Below, in pieces: positions 33,371 through 44,651 of a stretch of DNA of 64,000 nt (positions within the stretch are counted from its first letter, which is position 1; each line of letters starts with the position of its first letter). The position numbers and the translations under genes were made by a program. This stretch comes from Cutaneotrichosporon cavernicola. Its lineage: Eukaryota > Basidiomycota > Tremellomycetes > Trichosporonales > Trichosporonaceae. The notes below the pieces were generated by a model. The model saw nothing but the letters and a program-made list of their open reading frames with translations. It searched no databases and was not told the DNA's origin. The stretch lies in the NCBI RefSeq assembly GCF_030864355.1, contig NC_083394.1, positions 496,001 to 560,000 on the forward strand, given 5' to 3'.

Positions 33371-34033
33371 GTTGGATGCCGATGTAGCGTTGTAACGGTG
33401 TAACCAAAACCAAAAGACCTGTGCGCAAGTGAATAGCGCGCTGGTACCTGTTAGATGTAGAGTTGAGACAGAAGATGGGTCAAGAAGACGACCTTGGAAA
33501 GAAGAGAAGAGGAGAGAGCAGGGCGAAGGCGATGGAACCGCCGGAGCGGGGAGGGGGAGAGGGGGGGGAGGGGGGGTGCAGCGTGGACACGCCACACGCG
33601 CCAACAAACCGAGGCCTTGGAGCGGAATCAATTTCAACCCTACCTCACACAATCAGATCGATCACAAAGAGATCCATGCAGGGAACTCATGGCTCAAGGC
33701 TCATTGCTTTTGAGCTCATGGGCTCATGGCTCATGGGCTCATACTCGTAGGTGCGGAATGGAATGCAAGGTAATGCATCGAGTGCAGTCTACGAGATCAA
33801 GAACAACGATCAATGAGTACGATGAGTGTCGGAATTGGCTCCGCCACAACACATCATCCAGGGGTACGCCAGCAGGTCAATGGAGTGTGAGTCTGAGAAT
33901 GGCGCGGCTACTGGTATTGTAAGACGGCGACTGTCGATAAGTCGAGGGAAGACAGCACTTCAGTGGCACGGTGCTGCAGATTCCACCACGACAACTTCAT
34001 GCATGCTTAGGACTTCCGGTCGGCCTTCGAGTT
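33371..34033. other. Upstream region of vigilin gene
   Basis: 663 bp without a gene. GGCTCATGGCTCATGGGCTC-type short repeats occur at about 33683-33741. Confidence 0.5.
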
Positions 34034-35100
34034 CTAGTAGTTGAGGTAGCAGAGGCCCACGTTGAGATACGTGGCTGCTGTCAGCTTCAAGACCGGACAT
34101 AGCATGCCATTCTCTTGCACACTCACCGTACATAAGCCATCCGCAGTAGGGCGCCAGGAGGTAGATGGTGGGGAAGCGGGTGGGGAGCGCGTTCATGACG
34201 TCGGTCATGACGAACACTGTGCTAGCGAGGGTGAGCATATCGGCAAGCGCGACGAAGGGGCTCCTGGCTGACGTTAGCTTTGTTTGTGTTTCTGTATTGG
34301 CCTGAGCGTCTTCCAGCCTCCCCTCTCGATCACACACCCGGCCCGACCTGCTGAATTTCTGCGCTCGTTCCGACTCACCGCTAAAGAACAGCGGCATCCA
34401 TGAAAGGTTGAGCGCCAGCTGGGCATAATACAGCCCCAGCGCGGTGTTGGCCATGTCGCGCGTCACGGGGTCGAGGTTCTTGACCGCGACCTCGGAGACC
34501 AGGTGCGACGCGTACCCCATCATGCCGTACAGGATCGTCCATACCGGCCCGAACGCCCAGGCAGGTGGGCTGAGCAACGGCTGCTTGAGCGACTGGGGTT
34601 AGTCTCCCCGTAAGGGCCGGCTGAGCGGGAATACGGCGAAAGGTTCAGAGGCCTCAGCGGCTGATGGGGCGAGGGAGCTGTGCATTCGTCCGCGACAACG
34701 GCATTGTAGCACACTACACGGTGAGGAGCTTCGGCCACTGCAGTGCAGTTGTAGTGACCACCACTCCCGGTCTTACAGCAACGGCCAGCGGCAGCTCCAC
34801 GCTGGTCCCATCTCTGCTCTCTGACCTCGCCCTCTCGGACCTTCCTCTGCCCAAACTCACGGAGTACCACGCAGTCCGGGTGTTGACGCCGTACCCGACC
34901 AATCCGCCGAGTGCAATAGGCAGGCCAACTACGCGTCAGTGTCAGCCGCACCACACGGCTTCACTTCCGTCGGCCAAGTGTATCATCCAATACCCGGGTG
35001 GCCATTCGACAATGAAGACGCGGACAGAGAAGTACTACTCACCGGCGACGGCGGGGATGCGCGCAATATCAATGAGGAAGCCGGGGAGGAGGCCAGACAT
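34034..35100 (-). CDS. TspO/MBR family membrane protein, copy 1
   Basis: Exons 35043-35100, 34861-34928, 34379-34592, 34127-34267 and 34034-34074 give 173 residues, the usual TspO length. Motifs in order: PAVAVGLPIALGGLVGYGVN (first helix), SLKQPLLSPPAWAFGPVWTI and LYGMMGYASHLV, ALGLYYAQLALNLSWMPLFF, then YLLAPYCGWLMYATYLNVGL with the final CYLNY. These are the W-x-FGPVWT and N-x-W-P-x-F-F features of the translocator protein family, which binds tetrapyrroles and sterols in mitochondrial or secretory membranes. It lies 566 bp downstream of a paralogue on the same strand. Four introns break this copy, against two in the paralogue. Confidence 0.9.
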
Positions 35101-35666
35101 TGTTGAGATGTGGGTAACGTGGACAGTTGACGGTGGCCCGCGCACTGTTATGGATCCTGGAGTGGTGTCAAGAGTGACGTCATTGGCCCACTGAGGGGAA
35201 AGATGAGATCATCAGTTAAACACTACATACTGAGCGTGTCGGTCAGCACGTAGGCCAGCTGCGCTATCTTATGCATGAAGGCGAACGTTGACGCCTGGCT
35301 AGATAGATGCCAATAGTGCCAGCGCGTGCGACTATCTTTGATGGGCAGAAATGGGAAATGGAGGCCCAGCTCTATCGGTCCTGGCTGACTACAGCCCCCC
35401 TTCTCTTGGTTCTTGGCGTTTGTCGAGGTACTCAAGCTCTCCAGGCCATGGCTGTATCACAACCGCTTGACCTAATCGTCCGCGAGTTACCCCAGTACCT
35501 GCAAGGAGAAAAGACTGACAGCAGAACCTACCACCTTAGCAGCAACTGAAGATTCTCGCGGCCCGCCACCCCAGTAAACCTCATCATTTGTTGAGCGCGT
35601 TCTGCCAGACCTTATGCATCTCGCTTCCCGCATCACCGGGTGCTACGCAGTCTTGCCCTTCTACCA
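35101..35666. other. Spacer between the two TspO genes
   Basis: 566 bp between the start of copy 1 and the stop of copy 2. No gene was recognised. Confidence 0.5.
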
Positions 35667-36278
35667 TCAGCGTGTCCCCGAACCACGCACCTTGGAGTTG
35701 AGGTAAATCATCCCGATGTTGAGGTACGTCGCTGCTATCAGCCCCGCTACACTCTGGCGCACAATAAAGCATCCAAATGGCATATGGAAGGAGGAGGAGG
35801 TACGCTGGCCCGGACAGTCCGCGAGTGTCATCCTAAAGTCAACTCTTCCCTGTTTGGAACCTACGACGAGTTTCCAAGTTAACCACGTGATAGCGATAAT
35901 GTCCGCCAACGCGACCTCCCGACTCTGTACCTGGAAGAATATGGGCATGTACACGAAGTTGAGAGAGAGTTGGACGTAGTATAGTCCCAGTGCCCGTTGT
36001 GCCTCGCCACTAGTGTCGAGGGCAATGATATGGGCAGCATATCCCAACATACCGTACAGCGTTCCCCAGATAGGACCGAGCGCCCACGTCGGGGGGTTGC
36101 CTGGCGGTTTTGAGAGCGATGCGTAGTATGCGTGCGCGCGGTCGTTGTTGCTGACCTTAGCGACAGTTGCGCCGAGCACAACCGTGGCCCCAACTTGGGT
36201 CAGCGATAATATAACGTGGGATGTACCGGAGAGCCAAGGGTTGCGCGCAATGTCGATGAGAATACTGGGAAGCGACAT
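35667..36278 (-). CDS. TspO/MBR family membrane protein, copy 2
   Basis: Exons 35865-36278, 35763-35832 and 35667-35731 give 182 residues. Reading straight through gives a deceptive open frame that loses the last helix. Splicing at GTAGGT...TTGACTTTAG and GTGCGC...GATAGCAG restores AYLLLLPYAIWMLYSTYLNI, matching YLLAPYCGW...ATYLNVG of copy 1. Other motifs are KPPGNPPTWALGPIWGTLYG, LGLYYVQLSLNFVYMPIFF and DIIAITWLTWKLV. The NxxWxPxFF Trp of helix 3 is Val-Tyr here. The first helices are in one uninterrupted 414-nt exon. The C-terminus carries an extra KVRGSGTR. It belongs to the same family as copy 1 but is clearly diverged. Confidence 0.88.
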   Translation of the reverse strand: MSLPSILIDIARNPWLSGTSHVILSLTQVGATVVLGATVAKVSNNDRAHAYYASLSKPPGNPPTWALGPIWGTLYGMLGYAAHIIALDTSGEAQRALGLYYVQLSLNFVYMPIFFQVQSREVALADIIAITWLTWKLVVGSKQGRVDFRMTLADCPGQRTSSSFHMPFGCFIVRQSVAGLIAATYLNIGMIYLNSKVRGSGTR

Positions 36279-36859
36279 TAGTGAGTGGGAGGTTAGAAGA
36301 GATGAAGCGGCAGAGGTGGCTGTAATTTCAGAAGGTCATTAGGATATGGTGATGGCGGATGGCGCGATGGTGTCATGTGGTCATTTCCGCGACGCGTCCA
36401 GCCACTCTCGGTAGATCCGTGCCTGTTACAATGATCACATCCGCGTTACCTGAGTACTTGTCAGCTCGTCGGCGCATTGCTGTGTGGGACACATTGTCAA
36501 GCTGTCGTGATGTATCTCTGAGTAAAGTAGATGTTGCCTGTGGAAGAACGACTGTACCTCCTGGCGCCCTGCTTGAACATGAATATGCCGAACTCAAGAA
36601 CCGAAGGGGAAGCTTTCGATTTTTCGGCGATTCGAACCCGAGGTCGTTGTCATTCGATGCCCAAATGCCGAAAGTACATGTATTATGAGGATAGCAACAG
36701 AAGCCAGACTTTTCCTCTTCAAAGGACGCTTGCTGATTGCAGCCTTCTCACTTTGTCCCTCATTCCTTGGAGCTTACAAGCCACAAGAATGGTTGTCCCT
36801 GTGGCTGTTGGTTTTGGCGACTCACGCCACTTCTGGTCAAATCAGCTTTGACGCCACTC
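36279..36859. other. Intergenic upstream of TspO copy 2
   Basis: 581 bp with no supported gene. It may include the 5' part of the decayed Asp-box gene that follows. Confidence 0.4.
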
Positions 36860-37960
36860 ACATGTCCGCCGAACGGGAATCTTCTCGTCTCCGAACGGGG
36901 ATGTATACCTCATCACGCGATCCGAATGAGAACGTGAGCCACAAAGCACGCGGCAAACGGGAATGCAGAAACCTACGACGCGTTAATGAACGGCGACGGC
37001 GCTGGTGCGTCCGGGACCCAGAGGACCCACGGGGCTTCAAGGTGACATATAATGTGCGTCCTACTTACTTCTAACCCCGAAGCATTGGGATGCGATCGAC
37101 TACGTTGTCTCGCGCGACCACGGGCGTACTTGGTCTATCAAGGCCCAGGTCATCTCCTCGCAGTACTCTACTTTGCGTAACGACAGCGCTGCATTCCCCC
37201 AACAAACGTACCATTCTCGAGTGGGAGACCCGCGTATCTTCGCCGACCCTGCCAGTGGATACTTCGACGTATGGTACGGCAGTCGTATCGTGAACAAGGG
37301 CCGGTCGTGGGTTGCGTTTCACGAGCATGTGGCTCGCGCACCCATGAGTGGAAAGATGGCCCCAGGTACTTGGAACAAGTACTATGCCGGTTCGTGGAAT
37401 GAGCCGGGCCTCGGTGGGAAGGAGAGCAACCTCGTTCCCATTCAAAGCGACTCTGAGACCGGATACACTGCCCCCGAGAAGGAATACAACCCCACCACAT
37501 CGGGACAGGTGACGACACAGGTGGCGGCGGGTACGTGTCCTTCCATCTCGCCACTTTTCGTCATGGACTTATCCTACTCGGTCACCTGGGGGTATACATT
37601 GGCGAGCCCCAGGCGGTTGTCCACACCAGCAAGGCGCCCCAGGAGATCTACTACACCACCGACTTTGCGACCCAGAAGTGGCGCCTCCCCGCGCCACGGG
37701 ATCCTACACGCGTCATGGTACCGGTGGTTCCTGGACCCTGTGAGCCGGACACGGCGCGCGATTGTGGGTCGTGACCTCGGTGCATGCTGCTCGTTTGGGT
37801 GCTCGGGCGGCCGAAGCTCCGAGTATGTCGACCTGTCGATTTCGGGGCTGGCTTTCAACGTCATCCAGGCCGGCAACTACAATGTGGCAGGGTTGGGGAT
37901 ATACCGCGTCGATCCTTATGAATCCTCATGCACTCGTCTGCCCATCCCCACCAAATGCAT
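36860..37960 (+). pseudogene. Decayed Asp-box (BNR/sialidase-like) secreted protein
   Basis: Fragments in different frames form one protein in order: FSSPNGDVYLITRSE, TYDALMNGDGAGASGTQ, HWDAIDYVVSRDHGRTWSIK (an Asp-box, S-x-D-x-G-x-T-W), VGDPRIFADPASGYFDVWYG, YYAGSWNEPGLGGKESNL, SPLFVMDLSYSVTW, GVYIGEPQAVVHTS, TTDFATQKWR, HASWYRWFLDP and YVDLSISGLAFNVIQ. Three defects separate them. A TGA follows ITRSE inside an exon whose intron phase otherwise fits. A one-base loss lies at the five-G run near 37590, between SYSVTW and GVYIGEP. A compensating shift follows KWRLPA near 37690. No signal peptide was found. The 3' end runs into the convergent ISC1 gene. Sequencing errors are possible, but three lesions favour a pseudogene. 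The substrate is unknown. Confidence 0.55.
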
Positions 37961-37973
37961 TATACGTCTATAT

Positions 37974-39450
37974 CTACCGGCTCTCCTCGCTAGCCCGCAA
38001 CACCTCCTCCATCTCATCCGTGACCTCATCGAGCAGTCCCCTCTCCCAGCGCCCCCACAGCCAGCCAACATAAAGCATCGTAGCCCCAAACGCCCCTAGT
38101 GCGAAAGCAAGCAGGGTAAAAATCGGCTGGATCCACGGCTTGGGCTGCCACGCGCTGCCCACCGCCAAACCCACGGCGGCGATGATGCACGCGACCATCA
38201 AAGCGGTGAAGCGGAGGGTGCGTTGACGTGCGAGCCGGCCATAAGCGCGGATGGTGGCGAGCGCAGCCCGGACCGCCCCGTCACTCGCACTGTCGGCGCG
38301 GCGGAGCTCGTACACGCTCCCGCCCGGCGTGGGGTGGATCACCGAGGTCTCGCTCTCCGAGTCGAGGAGGAGGGGGGCCTGCGATGCCGGTGTTGGTCGG
38401 TGCACCTCGTCGGAGAGGATGAAGGTCGATGAGAGCCCGAAGTGGTCGGAGATGCTCATCTCACGACCCGGGACGTGTTCTGTCAGTACCACCTTGGAGC
38501 TCGAACACCTCAGTCCAGTCTCGTGGGCGGACGGCGTGTAGAAGATGTAGTCGAGACGCTTGCCGCCGGCGGCGGTGACGTGGGCCGGGATAGGCTTGCC
38601 TTGGCTCCACGTGTTGAGGGTCGAGTCGCATGTCATGCCGGCGCTCTCGAGCGCTTGGGTGGCCGTAATCCCGGCCGGAGACGGGTCGTTAGCCGTAGGA
38701 TGCGCTTCGAGGAAGCTATCCCGCAGTCCACCGTAACCCCGCAGTAGGGCGATGGGAATCGACCAGGGCTGCGAATTGAAGTCGCCCATCTGCCGTCAGC
38801 TGTCACTTTACACCTGCCAGCTGCCTTCGAAGTCTCCCACGCGACTCACAGCAAACACATACCGCCCGCCTCGAGTACCGCGCCGCACTTCCGTGGCGAG
38901 TTGCCAAGCCTGCGCCATACGATGTGCCTGGACCGTGTCTGGCCCACCCTCCCCTGCCGCGTGCATATGCGTATTCCAGACCTCGATCTCTCCGAGCGCC
39001 GGATGCCGCACGGCCACTCGCGCTGCAGCCTTGTTGACGTAGAAGTCGCCCTGTATCACCTGGTGCGGCATGCCCGAGAGCGAGTACGGCAGCGCGTGCG
39101 ACTCGGTGATGGGGTGCTGCGAGAAGATTGCAAGGCCAGAGCCCAGCGCGCCGCTGCTGTCAGCTCGGATCAATGTCAGCGTACGTGTGGAAGAAGCGCG
39201 AGTAGGGATACGCCCCCTGTATGTCTTGGCGGAGGCGTTCATACTCGTCATGTATCCAGAGTTCCTGGAGACAGACAATGTCGTGTTCACCACGGGCGAG
39301 GATGGACCCGAGGGCAGCAAGACGCGGCGCCCGGTCCTTGGACAGGAACGCCAGGCCCCTGGTGTTAGCGGCGTTCCCAGCTATACGGAGAGAGATCTAA
39401 GCTAGAGAGTGTACGCACCAGAAGTTGAATGTGAGGATCTTCAGCTCCAT
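37974..39450 (-). CDS. ISC1: Inositol phosphosphingolipid phospholipase C (neutral sphingomyelinase)
   Basis: Exons 39419-39450, 39185-39358, 38850-39156 and 37974-38789 give 442 residues. The enzyme releases ceramide from inositol phosphosphingolipids and is a relative of neutral sphingomyelinase. The endonuclease/exonuclease/phosphatase fold shows MELKILTFNFWGLAFLSKDR, DIVCLQELWIHDEY (catalytic Glu), GSGLAIFSQHPI, EIEVWNTHMHAAG, MGDFNSQPWSIP (Asp and Asn), RLDYIFYT and MSISDHFGLSS (final Asp-His). Two C-terminal membrane helices (LRFTALMVACIIAAVGLAVG and TLLAFALGAFGATMLYVGWL) match Isc1. The second intron is 28 nt, or 31 nt if the adjacent CAG of a CAGCAG acceptor is used. The gene is divergent from mitochondrial EF-G. 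Confidence 0.92.
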
Positions 39451-39497
39451 GTTGACGGCGGAGCGATGGAAGAGACCAACTGGTTTTCGAAGATCGT

Positions 39498-39517
39498 TGA
39501 CGTCGACATCGACGTCA
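39498..39517. promoter_or_regulatory. CRE-like inverted repeat in the ISC1/EF-G divergent promoter
   Basis: TGACGTCGA and TCGACGTCA face each other across a 2-nt spacer, 48 bp upstream of the ISC1 start and 229 bp upstream of the EF-G start. The arms carry TGACGTC, the half-site bound by ATF/CREB-type bZIP factors. Its inner 18 bp recur with one change at 63894-63911. Function is inferred from symmetry and position only. Confidence 0.55.
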
Positions 39518-39745
39518 TGTGGAATTACTTTTGCTGGCATCGCAAAGATTCGAACACCTATCATGTCAGGAACTGATACAGGGATTTCCGAAGACCTCCG
39601 ACATATTTTGTCCGAGAAGTCTACCTCCCAGGAGGGGCGGGAAGGTGGAGGGAGGAAGTAAAAAGTCTAGCTCGGCTGGACGCGATGAGATGCGCGACTT
39701 GTGACAACGTCGTCCCAATCCTCTCCATTCTCTAAAACCGGCATC

Positions 39746-42331
39746 ATGTCCGCCGTCACGCGCGTCCTCGTGCGCTCGCGCCTCGCAGCGGTTCGCTGCG
39801 CACCGCTCCAGCTCCGATCGCTGTCCTCGGTCGTCCGCCCGACTGCCCTCCGCCCGGCCGTCACTGCTGCCCGCCTCCAGCAGCTCTCGCAGGTCCGCTT
39901 CGCCAGCTCGGCTGAGGCTGTGGCTGAGGTCGAGGAGGCCGCTCCCCAGTGGCCTGTGCGCGAGGCGCCGCCACTCTCCGACAAGGACATTAAGCGCCTC
40001 ACTCGCCAGCGCAACATCGGAATGTGAGTGACAGCAGACGAGAGTGTTAGGATGCGGGAGGAGGGAGGGTGGGTGGGTGGCAAGACTGGGGAAATGGGAG
40101 AAACGAAAGAAGAGGTTGAATTGATAACTGGGATCCGCTGGGATTGTCGCGGAGCTGGACGCCCTGTTGTTGTTGTCGAAACACCAGCTGACCTCAGCTC
40201 GGCCCACATCGACTCGGGCAAGACCACCCTGACGGAGCGTGTGCTCTACTACACCGGCCGTGTGCGCGATGTCCACGAGGTCCGTGGCCGCGACGGTGTT
40301 GGCGCCAAGATGGACTCGATGGACCTTGAGCGTGAGAAGGGTATCACCATTCAGTCGGCCGCGACCTTTGCGGACTGGGTTTCGCTTCCCCCTCCCAACG
40401 AGTGGACTGCCGACCAGCAGCCCGGCGAAAACGAGCCTGAGAAGGAGAAGTTTGCGCTCAACATCATCGACACGCCCGGTCACGTCGACTTTACCATTGA
40501 GGTCGAGCGTGCGCTCCGTGTGCTCGACGCTGCTGTCCTCGTTCTCTGCTCGGTTGCGGGTGTGCAGTCGCAGACCATCACCGTCGACCGTCAGATGAGG
40601 CGCTACAACGTCCCCCGCGTGTGCTTCATCAACAAGATGGACCGTGCCGGTGCCAACCCGTGGCGCGTCATCGACCAGCTCCGCAACAAGCTCAGGATGA
40701 ACGCCGCTGCCGTCCAGATCCCTATCGGTAGCGAGGACTCTCTCGACGGTGTCGTCGACATTATCCGCATGAAGGCCCTCCGCTTCCGCGGTGTCAAGGG
40801 TAACGAGGTCGTTGAGGAGCCCGTCCCCGAGGAGCTCAAGGAGCTCGCCGAGGCCAAGCGCCAGGAGCTCATCGAGCACGTTGCCGAAGCCGACGAGGAG
40901 ATCTCGGACAAGTTCCTCATGGAGGAGCCCATCTCCAACCTCGACATCACCAAGGCCATCCGCCGCGCCACCATCAACCTCAAGTTCATTCCGGTGTTCA
41001 TGGGCTCGGCCATCAAGAACACTGGTGTTCAGGCCATGCTTGACGGTGTCGCCGCCTACCTCCCCGACCCCTCGGAGGTTGCGTCCAACGCCATCGACAC
41101 CTCCCTTCCCGTCGAGGCCCCCAAGGTCCCCCTTGCCGGTGCGGAGGATGCTCCGTTCGTCGGCCTCGCGTTCAAGCTTGAGGAGGGCCGCTTCGGCCAG
41201 TTGACCTACGTCCGCGTGTACCAGGGTGAGCTCCGCAAGGGTGGCCTCATCTTCAACGCCCGCACTGGTAAGAAGGTCAAGGTGCCTCGTCTTGTGCGCA
41301 TGCACGCCGACGAGATGGAGGACGTCGAATCGATCAAGGCTGGTGAGATCTGCGCCACCTTTGGTGTCGAGTGCTCGTCTGGTGACACTTTCACGGACGG
41401 CACCACGTCGCTCTCAATGACGTCCATGTTCGTCCCCGAGCCCGTCATCTCGCTGTCGATCCGGCCCGAGGGTCAGGAGACGCCCAACTTCTCGCGTGCG
41501 CTCAACCGCTTCCAGAAGGAGGACCCGACCTTCCGCGTCCACCTTGACCCCGAGTCACAGGAGACCATCATCTCCGGTATGGGTGAGCTTCACCTCGACA
41601 TTTATGTCGAGCGCATGAAGCGCGAGTACAGCGTCTCGTGCGTGACCGGCAAGCCACGTGTCGCGTTCCGTGAGACGATCACTCAGCCCGCCAAGTTCGA
41701 GTACACCCACAAGAAGCAGACGGGTGGTTCGGGTCAGTTCGGTCGCGTCAAGGGCTACATCGAGCCCATGGAGCACGATGCCGAGACTGGCAAGGACAAC
41801 GAGTTTGTCAACCAGATCATTGGTGGCAACATTCCTACCGGCTTCATTCCCGCTATCGAGAAGGGTTTCCAGGAGGCGCTCGACCGCGGCCTTCTCACTG
41901 GTCACGTCATCAACGGCGTCCGCTTCGTCCTCGAGGATGGTCAGCACCACGCTGTCGATTCGAGCGAGTTGGCATTCCGCCTTGCGTCTATTGGCGCGTT
42001 CAAGGAGGCGTTCAACAAGGCTGGCCCTGTTGTTCTTGAGCCCATCATGAACGTCGAGATCATTGCGCCTGTCGAGTTCCAGGGTGCCGTCATTGGTGGT
42101 ATCAACCAGCGCAAGGGCAACATTCTAGACAGCGAGATTCGCGACGACGAGTTTACGCTCCAGGCCGAGGTTGCGCTCAACGACATGTTTGGTTACTCGT
42201 CTAGCTTGCGCGGCATCACGCAGGGTAAGGGCGAGTTTACGATGGAGTGGGTCAAGTACGCGCCTGTCATGCCCAACGTCCAGCGTGACATGACCGAGGC
42301 TTTCCGCAAGAAGCAGCTCTCTGGCAACTAG
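39746..42331 (+). CDS. MEF1: Mitochondrial translation elongation factor G
   Basis: Exons 39746-40023 and 40198-42331 give 803 residues. The presequence [20 protein letters not shown] with RFASSAE precedes the GTPase domain. Its motifs are [19 protein letters not shown] (P-loop), [40 protein letters not shown] and a conserved GSAIKN. Domains II to V follow, with [13 protein letters not shown] and ending [13 protein letters not shown]. The factor moves tRNA and mRNA on the mitochondrial ribosome after peptide-bond formation. The frame is open through the intron from the upstream exon, so only the splice motifs and the [12 protein letters not shown] match show the intron. It is divergent from ISC1, with 295 bp between starts. 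Confidence 0.95.
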
Positions 42332-43185
42332 GCTGCCAAACTATCCACGATCTCCACTCGTATACTAGATCTGTACCACTACACTAGCCACTAGACGACC
42401 AGCTATACAGCTACCAGCATGCATCTCCTCTCATTTTGAGTGTTTGAACATGGTTGGATGTTGTACGCGTGGGCATCAGGGATATTTGTGAGTGCCAGTT
42501 CGAATTCTGCGATTGACATTCAGGGTGTATTTGGTATTTTAGTTGAGTAAACTGCCATTGCCGCATCAAAGGCGCTGGTAACCCTGAGCGACGCAAATCA
42601 GGCACGCGGCACTGGCACAGGTCAAACCTCCACCTCCTCCCACTTGAATATACTCAGAAACGGGTTGACAGGTCCATCACACGACCAGTAATCTCAATCT
42701 ACACAGGCAATTGTACTCGAAAGCGTCAACAGTGACAACCACGGCCAGGATTGAGAGTGCAGTTTACCTTTGTATAGCGTCTACGTGTTTGCGGCAGTGG
42801 CTTTGGGCTGCCATGTGATTGAGGCCGATTGGCCGATTACGGCCATTTTACTTGAATGGGAGGATGGGATAAACTCCGGCTGTACGCGGCCGATAGTGGG
42901 CGAATCAGGGTCAAGTGTGAGGTGGGGGGAAGGCTTTGACCTGACAGTAGTAGTCGCAAGTAAAGAGCTCGAAAGGGACTGTAGGGCTATTGGGTCAACG
43001 CAGGGTAGGCAAGTAAGAAGGAGACGTCACACACCTCCTCTTACCTGCACCTTCCTCATCCTCCTCCGACGACCTGTGTTGGCATCAATCGCAGTTCTTC
43101 ATTCCATCCACTCCATCTATACATCATCATCCTTAGACCTATCGTCTCCCTTTCCTCCTCCCTCCCCCCTCTTCTATCCTTCACC
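42332..43185. other. Intergenic upstream of IDH2
   Basis: 854 bp with no gene recognised. The 100 bp before the IDH2 ATG is pyrimidine-rich, as in many fungal core promoters. Confidence 0.55.
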
Positions 43186-44651
43186 ATGTTCCGCTCTCAC
43201 CGCGCCATCGCTACCACCTTCCGCAGCGCCCAGGTACGCCGTTCTCACACATCTCGGAACACCTTTCCCTCCACCCTCATCGCAACTGATGAAAACAACC
43301 ATACTGACTCCCAGGTTGCTCGCGGCTACGCCAGCCAGGTCGGCGAGGTCACTGCAGCCTTTGCCCAGCCCATGGACGCCAACGTGAGTTTTATTGACTG
43401 CGACGAGCGCTGGCAATGCTAAACTGGCAGGGCAACTACCATGTCACTCTCATCCCCGGTGACGGTACGTCTTTGATGGGTCAGAAGGAAGGCGTCTAAT
43501 CCGCAGGTATCGGTCCCGAGATCGCCGACAGCGTGCGCGCGATCTACTCGGCTGCGAGGGTGCGTTTGTTTTGAGGTGCAGGAGCTGACATGAAGGTGCC
43601 CATTGTTTGGGAGGAGGCCGACGTGACTCCCGTCCTCAAGGACGGCAAGACTGCCATCCCCGACGAGGCAATCCACAGCATCAAGAAGAACACTGTCGCG
43701 CTCAAGGGTCCCCTTGCGACTCCTGGTGAGTGTGGACATGGAAGAGCTGAGGCGGTGGACGGGAAAAGGCGAGCTTTGGGCTGTGTCTGGCTCAAGCTCG
43801 CGCCTCGGAAACCTCCTCTAGCCGTCCGGCGACGACCATCGCGTCAGCAGCACTAACGCGCAGTCGGCAAGGGCCACGTCTCGCTCAACCTCACCCTCCG
43901 CCGCACTTTCTCGCTCTTCGCAAACGTCCGTCCCTGTGTGTCCATCAAGGGCTACAAGACGGCTTATGACGACGTCAACACCGTCCTCATCCGTGAGAAC
44001 ACCGAGGGCGAGTACTCTGGTATCGAGCACGTGATTGTCCCCGGTGTCGTCCAGTCGATCAAGCTCATCACCTACGAGGCGTCGGAGCGTGTCGCGCGCT
44101 ACGCGTTCCACTACGCGCGGACGTCTGGCCGTAACAAGGTCACCGCGGTCCACAAGGCCAACATTATGAAGATGTCGGACGGCATGTTCCTTACCGCGTG
44201 CCGTGCCGTTGCCCAGGAGTTCCCCGACGTCGAGTACGACGAGGACATCCTCGACCGCATCTGCCTTAGAATGACCCAGAACCCCGCGCCGTTCGCCGAC
44301 CGCGTCATGGTCATGCCCAACCTGTACGGTGACATTCTCTCTGACCTTTCGGCAGGTCTCATCGGCGGTCTCGGCCTGACTCCCTCGGGCAACATTGGCC
44401 GCGACGCGTCGATCTTCGAGGCTGTCCACGGTTCCGCCCCAGACATTGCCGGCAAGGGCATGGCCAACCCCACCGCTCTCATCCTCTCTTCGCTGATGAT
44501 GCTTCGCCACATGCGCCTCAACGACTTTGCCGACAAGATCGAGGACGCCACTCTGTCCACCATTGCTGAGGGCAAGCACATCACGCGCGACCTCGGCGGC
44601 AAGGCTGGCACCCAGGAGTACACGGACGCCATCATCAAGCGCCTCCAGTAA
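43186..44651 (+). CDS. IDH2: NAD-dependent isocitrate dehydrogenase, catalytic subunit, mitochondrial
   Basis: Exons 43186-43233, 43315-43383, 43431-43464, 43507-43559, 43596-43725 and 43864-44651 give 373 residues. The enzyme oxidises isocitrate to 2-oxoglutarate in the TCA cycle. The presequence is [20 protein letters not shown]. Motifs: [33 protein letters not shown] (substrate-binding Ser and Arg region), [33 protein letters not shown] (active-site Lys), [19 protein letters not shown] (metal-binding Asp residues) and [20 protein letters not shown]. The intact active site marks the catalytic subunit (yeast Idh2, animal alpha type). Five short introns cluster in the first 680 bp and the last exon is 788 nt, a 5'-biased pattern common in conserved fungal genes. 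Confidence 0.94.

Noticed and set aside
29728..33387. Long open frames opposite the vigilin gene
   Set aside because: They mirror the strong codon bias of the KH gene; the sequences are Leu/Arg/Asp-rich without domains.
35667..35864. Straight read-through of the TspO copy 2 frame to its stop
   Set aside because: The read-through gives a tail that lacks the last TspO helix; two short introns restore LLLLPYAIWMLYSTYLN, so splicing is preferred.
36630..36660. Sequence resembling a tRNA T-arm (GATTCGAACCC)
   Set aside because: The flanking bases do not pair as a T-stem and no acceptor, D or anticodon arm is present.
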